This document shows positions 22,703-31,721 of a stretch of DNA of 64,000 nucleotides, piece by piece. The stretch is from an uncultured Lentisphaerota bacterium (GTDB lineage: Bacteria > Verrucomicrobiota > Kiritimatiellia > CAIQIC01). The notes under the pieces are model-generated. The model was not told the DNA's origin. It saw nothing but the letters and a program-made list of their open reading frames with translations, and did not search any database. Made by a program: the position numbers and the translations under genes. The DNA lies in NCBI GenBank assembly GCA_903889245.1, contig CAISWQ010000065.1, positions 100,058 through 164,057 of the forward strand, written 5' to 3'. Every line of letters begins with the position of its first letter. Positions within the stretch are counted from its first letter, which is position 1.

Positions 22703-23845
22703 TTATGCGCGCTGGAGCAGGATCGCGGCAGCGGCGGCGGCGTTGATGTCGCCATGCTCGCCGAAGGCATAGCCATGTTCGGCAAAGCGCGTGGCAACCT
22801 TGGCCGCGGCCTCCTTGGCGTCAATGCCGTAGTCGCCGAGCCGCGTCGGCATGCCGATCGCGTGGAAAAACTTCTCCGTTCGCGCGATGGCCGCCCGGGC
22901 ATTTTTCACACCCCAGACGCGCTGGCCATACTGCTCCAGCTTGGCGCGCTTCGCCGCGAACTTGTGCTGCCAGACGCCGGGCATGACGATCGCCAGCGTC
23001 TCGGCGTGGTCGAGTCCGTAGAACGCCGTCAGCTCGTGACCGATCATGTGCGTTGCCCAATCCTGCGGTACGCCGCAGCCGATCAGTGTGTTCAACGCGA
23101 GCGTCGCGCTCCACATGAAACTGGCGCGCGCCTCGTAGTTGCGCGGCTTGGCCAGCGTGACCGGCGCGACCTCGATCAGCGTCTGCAAGACCGACTCCGA
23201 GAGCCGGTCCTGAAGTGGCGCGGCCGAGGGGAAAGTCATGTACTGCTCCATCGTGTGGACGAAGGCATCCACAAGGCCGTTACGGACGAATTTCTTTGGT
23301 AGCGAGAACGTCGTCACCGGGTCGAGCACCGAGAACACCGGGAACGCCAGCGCCGAGGTGAAGTGCAGCTTCTCCTGCGTCGCCGCGCGCGAGATGACGG
23401 AGTTGCCGTTGGCCTCCGAGCCGGTCGCGGGCAGCGTCAGCACCGTGCCCACAGGCAGCGCGGCGGTGACGCACCCACCATGCGTGCGCAGGATTTCCCA
23501 CGAGTCACGGCCCTTGAAGACCGCGGCCGCGGCGATGAACTTCGCCGCATCGAGCACCGAGCCGCCGCCGACTGCGAGGATGAATTTGATCTTCGCCTGC
23601 TTCACCAACGCGACGGCCTTGAGGCAGGTCTCGAACAGCGGATTCGCCTCGATGCCGCCGAACTCGACGCGGCGGTGCTTTTTCAGCGCCGCCTTGACCT
23701 GATCATAGACTCCGTTGCGCTTGATCGAGCCGCCGCCATAGAGTAGCAGCACCGGTGTCTTGGCCGGCACGCGCGTCGCCAGCTCCGCGATCATCCCCTT
23801 GCCGAACAGTATCTCCGTCGGATTTTTATAGCTGAAGTTCTGCAT
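22703..23845 (-). CDS. Iron-containing alcohol dehydrogenase (YqhD/BdhA type)
   Basis: 380 residues. A group III alcohol/aldehyde reductase using NAD(P)H. The N-terminal MQNFSYKNPTEILFGKGMI is the standard YqhD/butanol-dehydrogenase opening. GGGS nucleotide motifs (YGGGSIKRNG, AVGGGSVLDAAK) and metal ligands in GLVDAFVHTMEQY and THMIGHELTAFYGLDHAETL are all visible. The likely role is reducing toxic or fermentative aldehydes such as butanal or methylglyoxal-type compounds with NADPH, typical of fermenting anaerobes. Start context is supported by the tight match at residue 1. A 20-bp gap separates it from the FIST-domain gene. Confidence 0.93.
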   Translation of the reverse strand: MQNFSYKNPTEILFGKGMIAELATRVPAKTPVLLLYGGGSIKRNGVYDQVKAALKKHRRVEFGGIEANPLFETCLKAVALVKQAKIKFILAVGGGSVLDAAKFIAAAAVFKGRDSWEILRTHGGCVTAALPVGTVLTLPATGSEANGNSVISRAATQEKLHFTSALAFPVFSVLDPVTTFSLPKKFVRNGLVDAFVHTMEQYMTFPSAAPLQDRLSESVLQTLIEVAPVTLAKPRNYEARASFMWSATLALNTLIGCGVPQDWATHMIGHELTAFYGLDHAETLAIVMPGVWQHKFAAKRAKLEQYGQRVWGVKNARAAIARTEKFFHAIGMPTRLGDYGIDAKEAAAKVATRFAEHGYAFGEHGDINAAAAAAILLQRA

Positions 23846-23865
23846 ATTGATCTCCCGGTTTGGCT

Positions 23866-24846
23866 TTATTCCTCAAACAATGCCGCGCTCGCCACAGAAA
23901 AACCGACGCCCTTGGCCGGTTCGGCCAAAGCTGCGGTGCCGATTTCGCCGCCGCCATAGAAGCCGAACAGCGGAGCCTCCCGCGCGACGGCTGAAATGGT
24001 GGCGAATTCATCGGCAAGTTTCTTCTGCTTGAACAGCTCGCCGCGCCGTCCGCCGCAATCAAAGACAAGGACCAGCGCCGGCTTGCCAGGTTGGGCCTTG
24101 ACGGCTTTCGTCAGCGACTCATCGGCCTTGGCCACGAGGTCGCCATTGCCGCCGCACAGGCCGAGGCCCAGTTTGAAGTTGCCGCTGATCAACACCGCCA
24201 CGTTCGCACCGGTCACCACCTCGCCCTTGACTATCTCTTTGGCGCTGCCGCCGCCGGCCGCCGCGCCGACCACCGGCACGTTGCCGCCGAGCGCTTTGAG
24301 CAGACCCTCCACGAAGGGTTGGTTGGAACCCACGTGCTGGTTACCGAAGGTGAAGATCAGCTTGCTGCCCGTCGCCGCGCCCACCGCCGCCTTCAGTTGT
24401 TCGCCGAGGCGCTGACCGCACGCCGCGAAGCCGTCCTTGCCATCTTCCTTGCGCACAACATCGGCGACAGATTTCACCCCGGCCTGGCCACCGAGCGCCA
24501 GCACGCTCACGCCGTTTTTAATCTCGTGGCCCTGATCCGCGAAATTGCCCGTCGCCGTCAGCGACGCATAACCTTCGCAGCCGGAGATGAGCGCCTTCTC
24601 AAAAACTTCCGCCACACCGCTGACTAGTTCCGGTGTCAGTTGCTTCCGCGCCGCGAAGACCACGATCAACTTCGGTGCCGTGCCGCCCAGCGCGGCCTTC
24701 GCCAGCTTCGCCGCCTCCGCGCCCGCCGCCTTCGCATCGGCCAGCGTCGAGGCACCCGTGCCCGCTACCAATGCTGGTTCGGCCTGCGCCATCGACGCCA
24801 CCGCCACCAACGCGCCCAGCAGTCCTGTCCACAATTTCCTGTTCAT
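23866..24846 (-). CDS. Exported FIST-domain protein
   Basis: 326 residues. A Sec signal peptide (MNRKLWTGLLGALVAVASMAQA) precedes a region with FIST-type features: 'APKLIVVFAAR', GCEGYASLTATG, and a C-terminal half with 'KPALVLVFDCGGRRGEL' and 'APLFGFYGGGEIG'. FIST domains are putative small-ligand sensors usually found in kinases; a stand-alone exported form is less common. The ATG at 24846 is chosen because the signal peptide starts there. It follows the zeta-like pair and precedes the YqhD-like gene on the same strand. Confidence 0.78.
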   Translation of the reverse strand: MNRKLWTGLLGALVAVASMAQAEPALVAGTGASTLADAKAAGAEAAKLAKAALGGTAPKLIVVFAARKQLTPELVSGVAEVFEKALISGCEGYASLTATGNFADQGHEIKNGVSVLALGGQAGVKSVADVVRKEDGKDGFAACGQRLGEQLKAAVGAATGSKLIFTFGNQHVGSNQPFVEGLLKALGGNVPVVGAAAGGGSAKEIVKGEVVTGANVAVLISGNFKLGLGLCGGNGDLVAKADESLTKAVKAQPGKPALVLVFDCGGRRGELFKQKKLADEFATISAVAREAPLFGFYGGGEIGTAALAEPAKGVGFSVASAALFEE

Positions 24847-24942
24847 CGTTCTACTTCTCCCGCTGTTCAGAATACTTTTCCGAAATCCCGCACCTGCGGC
24901 ACGGCACATACCCATGCGCTGGCGGGCGTGCCAGACACAGGC

Positions 24943-25695
24943 CTAGGTAGGCGCAGTTTTTTCCAGCACTGCACGCTTAAACCAAGCTGGGATCCGATCC
25001 GTTTTCAACTCCAGAGTTTTGCCGTCGGTGATTTCAGCCAGCCATGTGTGACGGCAGTCGGCGTTGTCGCCGGAGTTATCGAAGATGTAAGCGCGATTCG
25101 TGTGCCGGATCGCATCCAGCAACAAGTCCAGCGACCGGTGGTAGCGTTTTTCAATCCGGTCTTCGGGCACGGCGTGGCCGCCCAGCCGGACCCGATTGCG
25201 AACACGCGAGATGTTGATGGCAGGATCATCCGTGGCCACAAAATACAAATAGGTCCGGTAGCCGGACGCCTGCGCCTGTGCCAGCCTGGCCACCTTGCCC
25301 GGATGCGACATCACCGTCTCGATGGTGAACGAGACCTTTTGCGTCAACAATTTTTCCTGGAGGAAATCCGCGGCGACAGATGCAAAGTAGGCATTGACGG
25401 AGATGCCGCCAAAATCCAGCCGGCCACCTGTGTAGACCAACCGCTGGGCGTCTGCCGTCAGGCCGGCCACGCGCAGCAAGTCAGAACGATTGAAAAAAGC
25501 CAGCACCTCATCGGCGGGTGGGTTGACACCGAACGCGGCCAGATCAAGAAAGCCTTGCCGCCGGATGTCGCGCTCAAGTTCGTCCGGGTTGAGAAAGACG
25601 CCGAGCAACGTGACCGGCAGCACGGACTTGAGTGTACTCTTCCCCGAACCATTCGGCCCGGCAAACATTCTCATGCGTGGCGTAGGTGTGCTCAC
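24943..25695 (-). CDS. Zeta-toxin-like / AAA kinase (possible toxin)
   Basis: 250 residues. It has a P-loop GPNGSGKST at about 13-21 and a lid-like region with SRVRNRVRLGGHAVPEDRI, the layout of zeta toxins and related ATPases; in epsilon/zeta systems zeta phosphorylates UDP-GlcNAc or other sugar nucleotides and blocks the cell wall. The C-terminus (HTNRAYIFDNSGD) also fits the family. Its ATG overlaps the stop of a 73-residue gene by 4 bp (25692-25695), suggesting translational coupling and a toxin-antitoxin pair. The alternative is a housekeeping nucleotide kinase of the same fold. Confidence 0.75.
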   Translation of the reverse strand: MSTPTPRMRMFAGPNGSGKSTLKSVLPVTLLGVFLNPDELERDIRRQGFLDLAAFGVNPPADEVLAFFNRSDLLRVAGLTADAQRLVYTGGRLDFGGISVNAYFASVAADFLQEKLLTQKVSFTIETVMSHPGKVARLAQAQASGYRTYLYFVATDDPAINISRVRNRVRLGGHAVPEDRIEKRYHRSLDLLLDAIRHTNRAYIFDNSGDNADCRHTWLAEITDGKTLELKTDRIPAWFKRAVLEKTAPT

Positions 25696-25913
25696 CGGAG
25701 GGTGATGATACTGCCAACCACTACCTGGGTGGGTTGCTCGATGGTCTTGATGGACACACGCCGGCCGTCAGGAAAGATTTCCAGGATGACACCATCCTGG
25801 GATTGCAAAACACTTTGCCCCGACGCAAGCACCTGCGCCCGCGCCGCGGCAAAGGCAGCGCCCGAAGCGGCGGGAAACTGACTCTCAAGATTTTGGATTT
25901 CCTGGTCTGACAT
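25692..25913 (-). CDS. Small protein overlapping zeta-like kinase (possible antitoxin)
   Basis: 73 residues, MSDQEIQNLESQFPAASG..., with a helical N-terminal half and a beta-rich end (DGVILEIFPDGRRVSIKTIEQP). No recognised domain. Its last codons overlap the start of the zeta-like gene (ATGA-type overlap), the classic arrangement for a partner protein. The residues DGRRV...IKTIEQPTQV resemble the short beta modules of small accessory proteins rather than a DNA-binding domain. I prefer the ATG at 25913 because upstream residues look like intergenic sequence. Confidence 0.6.
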   Translation of the reverse strand: MSDQEIQNLESQFPAASGAAFAAARAQVLASGQSVLQSQDGVILEIFPDGRRVSIKTIEQPTQVVVGSIITLR

Positions 25914-26037
25914 GGTGCATCTTTCCGCCGAGAATCTATCTCGCCCTTGGATTCGCCGCAAGCCCGTGGTTTCGTCAGCCCGCGGTGGATGGGAACCAAG
26001 TCAAGCGCCTCCAGGCGGCTGTTCCACAGTGCAAAGA

Positions 26038-28710
26038 TCAAAAAACTTTCCCGAAATTGCGCTCTTGTGGAATGGGTTTGCCGCCGGGCATATCCATGCG
26101 GGGGCGAGCGTCGAGCGCAGCATGGCCTTGTTCGATGGCGCGGAGCAAGGCCTGATAAACAGGATCGTTGGTGTCGCGGAAGACCAGCGGCGCGCGGCCC
26201 TCGGCGGGCGTCGCGAGGCCGAGGCCGCCGGCCTCGCGCGCAAGGTGCGCGTTCAGGACGAGACTGAATTCCGGTCGCGTCAGGTTCAGCCAGCGGTTCT
26301 GCGGATAGAGGCCGTGGCGTGCGCGGCGGGGATTCTCCCCAAACGCGCCGTGGCATGTCGCACAGTTCGAGTTATAGACTTTGGTAAAGCCCACGAACCA
26401 AGGCTCCGCCTGCGGCGGCACGCGCTGGTTGCCGGGGACAAAATGCCACGGGTCGCGCCCGCCCTGCGTGTGCGGCCGGCTCATGTCCCACGTGGCGTAA
26501 TACGGCGCGTTGGCGTCCACCCACGCGAACACGCGGCGACGTTCGGCGTCGGTGAGCTTCACCTCGTGATGGTTGGTCTCGATCAGCGTCGTCAACTTGC
26601 TGGTCCACGAGCCGCTGCCCTGCGCGGGGAACACGCCGGTCGGTCCGGGATTGATGAAGTAATAGTCCACCATGCCGCGCGCCAGCAGGTGGTCATAGGA
26701 CATGTTGAAGAAGCGCGTCTTGTCGCCAGAGAGATCGAGGCCGGCCTTGGGCGCGCGGCCGGAGTGGCACGCCACGCAATGACGATCCCAGACCGGCTGC
26801 ACCTGCTTCACATAGTCCACCGGCCCCGCGCCCCATTCGGGCGGGCGCAGTGCGTTGGGCGGACGCGCGAGCCGCGCCGCGCTCTTGATGCCGGCCGGCG
26901 GCGCCTTGAGCCGGTCCTCGTGGCAGCCGACGCACGAGACTTTTTCGCCGGCGGTGATCTGCGTCACCGAGCCCATGCGCTGGATTTCCTTGCCGTGCTC
27001 ATCGAGCGCGATGAAATAGAGTTCGCAGTTCGAGGGCGCGGTGAAGTAGGCGGAACCGTTTTCATCCACCGGCGCCTCGCCGAGGATTTCCTTCACGTAG
27101 TAGCTGCCGTAGCCGACGAGCGGATAGTGGTCGTGAAAGCGCGGCCCTTCGGTATTCCATTTTTTCGGCGTCTGCCGCATGACGCGCAGCGCCTTGACGG
27201 CGCCACGCGGCACGCCCTGCTCGCGCAAGCCCTGATAGACATCCTGCACGAAGAACGTACCCTCGCCCGGCTCGGTCGGGCACTGGCCGTGGATCACCAC
27301 GCGCGGCAGCGCGCGCGGCGCGAGCGCGACGGGAGCGAAATAACTTTCGCCGTCGCGCGCCCAGACCGGGAAGCGCGCACCATCGTAGCGGCACACACAG
27401 ATGCGGAAGCCGGCGCCCGGCCGCGCGTCGTTGCCGACCGCGGCGAGAAAGAGATCATCGGCCAGCGGCCACGGATCGGTGACGGCGTTGTTATAGAAAA
27501 CATCGCCCGGCCCCCAGTTCGTGTCGCGCCACGTCTGGCCCTTGGCGGGCTGGAGCGGCGTCTCGAACGTCACCTTGCGGATGCCGGCGAGGTTCTCCAG
27601 CCCGGCGCTGCGGTCCACGAGCGCGATGTCGCTGATCGGCGGCAGATGATGGCCCGCCATCGTGATCAGCACCTGGTCGGTGCCCGGCACCGGCCGCCCG
27701 CCGTAACGCGAGTTCGGAATCGTCAGCGTGTTCCCATAATAGAGTTTCAGGTTGCGCCCGTCGGGATGGATCGTCCACAGACCCTGCCACGAGAAAATAT
27801 TCTTGTCGTTGTATTCCCACCGGGAGCACAGGATCGTCCCATCCGGCAGGACGGCGGGCGTCACCGAGCAGAGCGTGGTGAAATCAATCCGCCGCAGGTT
27901 GCCGCCATCGGCGTCGCAGATATGCAGCGCCGCCGCCAGAAAATCCTGGCACAGCGAGTAGCTTTCCACGCGCGACGAGCTGAAGACGATGCGGCCATCG
28001 GGATAGTAGACCGGGTTGAAATCGTGGAACGGCCCCTGCGTGATTTGCCGCAGGCCGGTGCCGTCGCTGTTGATTTCCCAGACGTGGAACGGCTGGTCGT
28101 TGGTCTCCTTGTAGCTCATCAGCAGCTTCGCGCCATCCCACGAGGGCGCGAGGTCCCAGATGAAACCATCTTGCGTCTCGAAAATCACCTTGGGCGGCTG
28201 CTCGGGCTGCGCGGGGTCAAACACCAGCAGCGCCGAGCCACGGTCGGTGCGATGCGAAAACATCGTCGCGTTCGTGCCGCGCAACCCGTGTGAACGGCGG
28301 CGGACAAACGCGAGCCGCGGCAGCTTGCCGAGTTGTGCGGCGCGCGCCTGCTCGAAGAGCGCGGCGAACTGCGGCAGCGGCTCCTGCGGCTGCACCATCG
28401 CCACCGGCAGATACTTCTGCGCCAGACCTTGCACGGCTTTCCGCGCCGCCAGGGAGTTCGTCGCCAGCGCCCATTCCAGCCACGGCACGCCGGCGCACGC
28501 CTCGAACGTCGCGAGTTGATCGGGGCAGCACGCCTTGACCATGTTGCGCAGCCCCGGCGCCGGACTGGCGTTCTGCAACATCTGCGCCTCGACGCGCATC
28601 CCGCGCATTACGACGGCAAAATCCGGCGCCTCCGCGCGCGCGGCGGAAACGCCTGCCAACGGGAGGGCGAGCATCCACGCGAGCCACCCATAACGGCTCG
28701 CCTTCCCCAA
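26038..28710 (-). CDS. Exported HzsA-like protein with three CxxCH heme motifs
   Basis: About 890 residues. A signal peptide (GKASRYGWLAWMLALPLAGVSAARA) leads into a propeller-like region with 'SWDGAKLLMSY', 'YYPDGRIVFSSS' and 'HPDGRNLKLYYGN', then a C-terminal part with three heme-binding motifs: CVGCH, CVACH and CATCH. This matches the hydrazine synthase alpha-subunit-like (HZS_alpha) family common in Planctomycetota/Verrucomicrobiota, usually not linked to hydrazine. It is probably a periplasmic c-type cytochrome. The start is uncertain: TTG at 28710 gives an ideal leader, ATG at 28674 a shorter one; the frame stays open farther upstream through palindromes that are not real coding sequence. 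Confidence 0.8.
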   Translation of the reverse strand: MGKASRYGWLAWMLALPLAGVSAARAEAPDFAVVMRGMRVEAQMLQNASPAPGLRNMVKACCPDQLATFEACAGVPWLEWALATNSLAARKAVQGLAQKYLPVAMVQPQEPLPQFAALFEQARAAQLGKLPRLAFVRRRSHGLRGTNATMFSHRTDRGSALLVFDPAQPEQPPKVIFETQDGFIWDLAPSWDGAKLLMSYKETNDQPFHVWEINSDGTGLRQITQGPFHDFNPVYYPDGRIVFSSSRVESYSLCQDFLAAALHICDADGGNLRRIDFTTLCSVTPAVLPDGTILCSRWEYNDKNIFSWQGLWTIHPDGRNLKLYYGNTLTIPNSRYGGRPVPGTDQVLITMAGHHLPPISDIALVDRSAGLENLAGIRKVTFETPLQPAKGQTWRDTNWGPGDVFYNNAVTDPWPLADDLFLAAVGNDARPGAGFRICVCRYDGARFPVWARDGESYFAPVALAPRALPRVVIHGQCPTEPGEGTFFVQDVYQGLREQGVPRGAVKALRVMRQTPKKWNTEGPRFHDHYPLVGYGSYYVKEILGEAPVDENGSAYFTAPSNCELYFIALDEHGKEIQRMGSVTQITAGEKVSCVGCHEDRLKAPPAGIKSAARLARPPNALRPPEWGAGPVDYVKQVQPVWDRHCVACHSGRAPKAGLDLSGDKTRFFNMSYDHLLARGMVDYYFINPGPTGVFPAQGSGSWTSKLTTLIETNHHEVKLTDAERRRVFAWVDANAPYYATWDMSRPHTQGGRDPWHFVPGNQRVPPQAEPWFVGFTKVYNSNCATCHGAFGENPRRARHGLYPQNRWLNLTRPEFSLVLNAHLAREAGGLGLATPAEGRAPLVFRDTNDPVYQALLRAIEQGHAALDARPRMDMPGGKPIPQERNFGKVF

Positions 28711-28723
28711 GCGCGTAGAGGAA

Positions 28724-28836
28724 GTTCCAGGGATTGGAAAAGCGAACCGGTAGTTTTTCCAGGGATTGGAAAAAGTCAGGCCGCATTTTTCCATGGCTTG
28801 GAAAAAACGGGCGGGAATTTTCCAAGCCTTGGAAAA
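28724..28836. repeat. Phased palindrome array, 4 copies
   Basis: Centres 28732, 28764, 28796 and 28827 (32, 32, 31 bp). Arms vary (TTCCAGGGATTGGAA twice, TTTTCCATGGCTTGGAAAA, TTTTCCAAGCCTTGGAAAA). It lies 14-126 bp upstream of the HzsA-like start, and reads in frame with that gene. The asymmetric TCC/GGA centres are at the gene-proximal end. Confidence 0.93.
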
Positions 28837-28966
28837 CGGCGGCGTTTGAACAGCGCACAACCAGCAGCGAACACCGGACATCGAAGCGGAGAGCTGTTTT
28901 CGCACTGTCGTCATCAGCGAGAGCGCCTGCGATGTTCGATGTTGCGTATTGGAGGTTCGGTATTCT

Positions 28967-29764
28967 TCAGATCTGCGAGCCGGGCAGCGGGCGCAGGATG
29001 AGGTTGGTGATGTTCGAGACGGTGTCCTTGAAGCGCGGGTCGTCTTTGAGCTTGATCCACTCGGGATCGGTGCGGAATTTCTTCCAGCCGGCATCGAGCG
29101 CGGCGGGATTCTCGAAGCCGAGCATGTAGTGGAGATTGGGCAGCCGGGTGCCGGCGACCGACGCGCCGAAGAAGACCGGGTTCATGCCAAGCCGGCGGAA
29201 GAGCGCGATCTCGCCGCCCTCGTTGAACATCTCGACCTTGCGCGCGGCGCGCTCGCAGTTATGGCTTTCGTAGATGCGGAGCTGGAGCACACGGTCGGCG
29301 GCGGTCGAGGGCACCTCGAGCGCCGGGCACTGCGCGAACGCGAGCATGAGCTGCGTCTCGATGCGCAGATAGACGGGGTCCTTCATGGGCGTGCCGAGCA
29401 CGGCCTTCTGGGCCGCGGCGAAGGTCGCGTCGCCGGCCAGCCGCTTCGAGAGCGTCAACAGACTCGCGGCGTCCGGGGACTGGAGCAGGACGCGGACGGT
29501 GAGTTCATCGGTCTCGAATTTAGGGTTGTCGGCCTTGAGGGCGCGGAAGGCGCCGACGGGTTTGACGCCCGCGCGGTTCATCGCCGGGATCATGCTTTGG
29601 GCCGTGAAGTCGGCGAAGATTTTCAGCTTTTCCTCATTGGCGAAGCTCAAGGTCCGCAACTGGAGCCACTGCTGCGGCCCGGCCGCCTCCGCGCGCGCTG
29701 CGCGCGCCGCGCCGCCCGCCAGCACCGCCAAACCCGCCGTCACGATGAAGTCTCTGCGTTTCAT
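28967..29764 (-). CDS. Exported NIPSNAP-family protein
   Basis: 265 residues. An N-terminal Tat-like leader (MKRRDFIVTAGLAVLAGGAARA) is followed by two ferredoxin-like NIPSNAP units: LQLRTLSFANEEKLKIFADF near 34 and LQLRIYESHNCERAARKVEMF near 160. NIPSNAP domains are small dimeric folds with unknown function in bacteria. In this phylum they often accompany exported sugar or heme proteins. It is upstream of the HzsA-like gene on the same strand, with the palindrome array between them, so they may not be a single transcript. The last codons overlap a TTCGATGTT-type repeat (28931-28970). Confidence 0.82.
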   Translation of the reverse strand: MKRRDFIVTAGLAVLAGGAARAARAEAAGPQQWLQLRTLSFANEEKLKIFADFTAQSMIPAMNRAGVKPVGAFRALKADNPKFETDELTVRVLLQSPDAASLLTLSKRLAGDATFAAAQKAVLGTPMKDPVYLRIETQLMLAFAQCPALEVPSTAADRVLQLRIYESHNCERAARKVEMFNEGGEIALFRRLGMNPVFFGASVAGTRLPNLHYMLGFENPAALDAGWKKFRTDPEWIKLKDDPRFKDTVSNITNLILRPLPGSQI

Positions 29765-29898
29765 GTCAGTCTCCTATCTTTGTTGTTAGACCATATCCAA
29801 AACGTGATGCCGCCGTATTTATTTCAAAGGCGGGAGTGTTGGAGTAATGGAGTGCTGGAGTGTTGTACCATTCAGTACTCCAGTTCTCCAATACTCCA
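29765..29898. repeat. Direct and inverted GGAGTG/CACTCC repeats
   Basis: A block at 29833-29905 carries GGAGTGTTGGAGTAATGGAG and its approximate complement ACTCCAATACTCCATCACTCC, able to form a long hairpin. Related strings occur at 44312-44345, 41838-41850 and 52674-52694. The end of this block supplies the last codons and stop of the DUF885 gene. No other gene in the gap. Confidence 0.7.
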
Positions 29899-31662
29899 TC
29901 ACTCCATTATTTTTTCGCCGGCAAATTTCCAGCCGGGCTGCGCGTCGGGCGTCAGCGGCAGTTGTTGCAGGCTGGCGCGCAGCAGTTCGATGGGCATGGA
30001 GTTTTCCGCGAGCACGGCGTCGTTGAACTGCTGCTCGGTGAGCCGGCCGCGGCCGACCAGCTCATCGTGCAGCGCGCGCAGTTGCAGGCCGCCGATCAGG
30101 TAGCCGGCCTGGTAAAGCGGCGGCGCGGTGATGAAACGCCGGACCTCGCTGGTGGCACCGAATTTTTCGTGGCCGCCGCGGTCCACGAGGAAGGCGATCA
30201 TCTCCGCGGGCGTCATCTGGCCGAGCTGGTACTTGAGCGAGACGATGACGCGCGCGGCGCGGTGCATCCGCCAGAACAGCATCCCGATTTTTTCCTCCGG
30301 CGTGCGCGCCCAGCCGAGGTCCCAGAAGCGCAGCTCGCAGTAGAGCGCCCAGCCCTCGAGATAGAACGGCGTGCCGAACAGCCGCCGGTGCGGGTGGCTG
30401 CGCGTCGCGACGAAGAGTTGCAGGTGGTGGCCGGGGATCAGCTCGTGCGCGGTGGTCAGGCGCGTGAAGGCGCGGTTGTTGCCGCGCATCACCATCAGCT
30501 TGTCCTCCTGCTTCATCGCCGCGTTCGCGTAGGCGACGAGCATGTGCTGGTGGCTGTAGGCGGCGTACGGGATGTTCTTTAAGGTCTCCGGCGCCATCAT
30601 GGCCACGCGCCAGGTTTCGGCGCAGAGCGGCGGGACGGTGGCGAACTGGTGCCGGGTGGTGAACGCCAGCGCCTCGCGCCCGACCTGCGCGACGAACTCG
30701 TCCTGCGCGCCGGGCGGGACGGAGTCGGCCTTGACCCGGGCGAGGGCGGCCTGCCAGTCGCCGCCGCAGCCCATTTTGCGGGCGGCTTGCTTCATCTCGG
30801 ATTCGCACCAGGCGAACTCGCGCTCGCCGATGGCGATCAGCTCGGCCGCCGTGTAGGGGAGGAACTCGCCGTGGATTTCCGCCGCCAGCGCCGCCGCGCC
30901 GATAGGCTCGCCGACGAGCGGGTCCTCGTCCTTGCCCTTCTGCCCGGCGATCTCCTCCTTCAGTTTCTTGCCGTACTCCTCCAATTCCTTATCCGCCTCT
31001 TCGCACGGCTTTTTGAGCCACCACGAGGCGTCGGGGCTGAAGCCGTCGTAATACTTGAACCAATTCTTCAGCGTCTCGCGGATTTGCCCGACGACATCGG
31101 CGGCGCGCAACGCGAGCACCGGCGTCACCTTGAGCGGCGGCGCGTCATCGGCCTTCTTCCTGGCGTCTTTTTTCTCGTCCTTTTTTTCCGCCTCGCCGGG
31201 CGTGTCCGGGGTTACGCGCTCGCGCAGTTGCCTGGCCTGCGTGGTCAGCTCGCTGACCTGCGTGGCCGCCGCCGCGCCATCGAGCCGTTCCAGCCGCCAG
31301 CGCGCCAGTTCCAGTTGTTCGACCGCACCGCGGAAGGGCACGAGCTGCGCCAGCTCCGCCAGCCGTTGCTTTTCGCGCGTGAGATGCCGCTGTTCATTTT
31401 CGCAGGTGAGGCGCAGCAGAACAAAGTCAACTTTGCCGGCCTGATCGAGCGCGGCGAAGTCGAGCTGTTGCAGTCTCCCCAGCCATTGCCGCTGAAGCTG
31501 CTCGCCGCGGTCGAGGCGGATGTGGGAGTACGGCAGGTTATAGAAGCTGGCAAGCGCGTTGTGATCGGCCTCGTACTCGCGGACCAGGTCCGGCAGGGCA
31601 GGTAACGCGGCGTCGGCCTGGAACGCGGCGCTTAGCAACAGGCACAGCAGGAGGTGTTTCAT
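29899..31662 (-). CDS. Exported DUF885 metallopeptidase-like protein
   Basis: 587 residues. A signal peptide (MKHLLLCLLLSAAFQADA) is followed by a DUF885 helical domain with the zinc-binding signature HELIPGHHLQ and a following glutamate in FYLEGWALYCE, the layout of gluzincin-like peptidases in this family. Activity is likely peptidase in the periplasm or outside, substrate unknown. A charged insert EKKDEKKDARKK near 155-170 is low-complexity. The ATG at 31662 is chosen on the signal peptide; upstream frame continues without support. The C-terminal codons fall within a CACTCC repeat, so the C-terminus may be altered by repeat insertion. Confidence 0.88.
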   Translation of the reverse strand: MKHLLLCLLLSAAFQADAALPALPDLVREYEADHNALASFYNLPYSHIRLDRGEQLQRQWLGRLQQLDFAALDQAGKVDFVLLRLTCENEQRHLTREKQRLAELAQLVPFRGAVEQLELARWRLERLDGAAAATQVSELTTQARQLRERVTPDTPGEAEKKDEKKDARKKADDAPPLKVTPVLALRAADVVGQIRETLKNWFKYYDGFSPDASWWLKKPCEEADKELEEYGKKLKEEIAGQKGKDEDPLVGEPIGAAALAAEIHGEFLPYTAAELIAIGEREFAWCESEMKQAARKMGCGGDWQAALARVKADSVPPGAQDEFVAQVGREALAFTTRHQFATVPPLCAETWRVAMMAPETLKNIPYAAYSHQHMLVAYANAAMKQEDKLMVMRGNNRAFTRLTTAHELIPGHHLQLFVATRSHPHRRLFGTPFYLEGWALYCELRFWDLGWARTPEEKIGMLFWRMHRAARVIVSLKYQLGQMTPAEMIAFLVDRGGHEKFGATSEVRRFITAPPLYQAGYLIGGLQLRALHDELVGRGRLTEQQFNDAVLAENSMPIELLRASLQQLPLTPDAQPGWKFAGEKIME

Positions 31663-31721
31663 GCGGCCGGTTTTGTAGCACCCGCGCTCCCGCCGCGCCA
31701 GTATTTCCCGCCCTGAAAACA

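Noticed and set aside
22484..23302. Apparent 272-codon + strand frame starting in the 22.1-22.7 kb gap
   Set aside because: It spans repeat DNA and then runs antisense to the YqhD-like gene; no ribosome site or domain.
25912..28293. Long + strand frame opposite the HzsA-like gene
   Set aside because: The opposite strand has CxxCH motifs and a signal peptide; the + frame is Arg/Ala-rich shadow.
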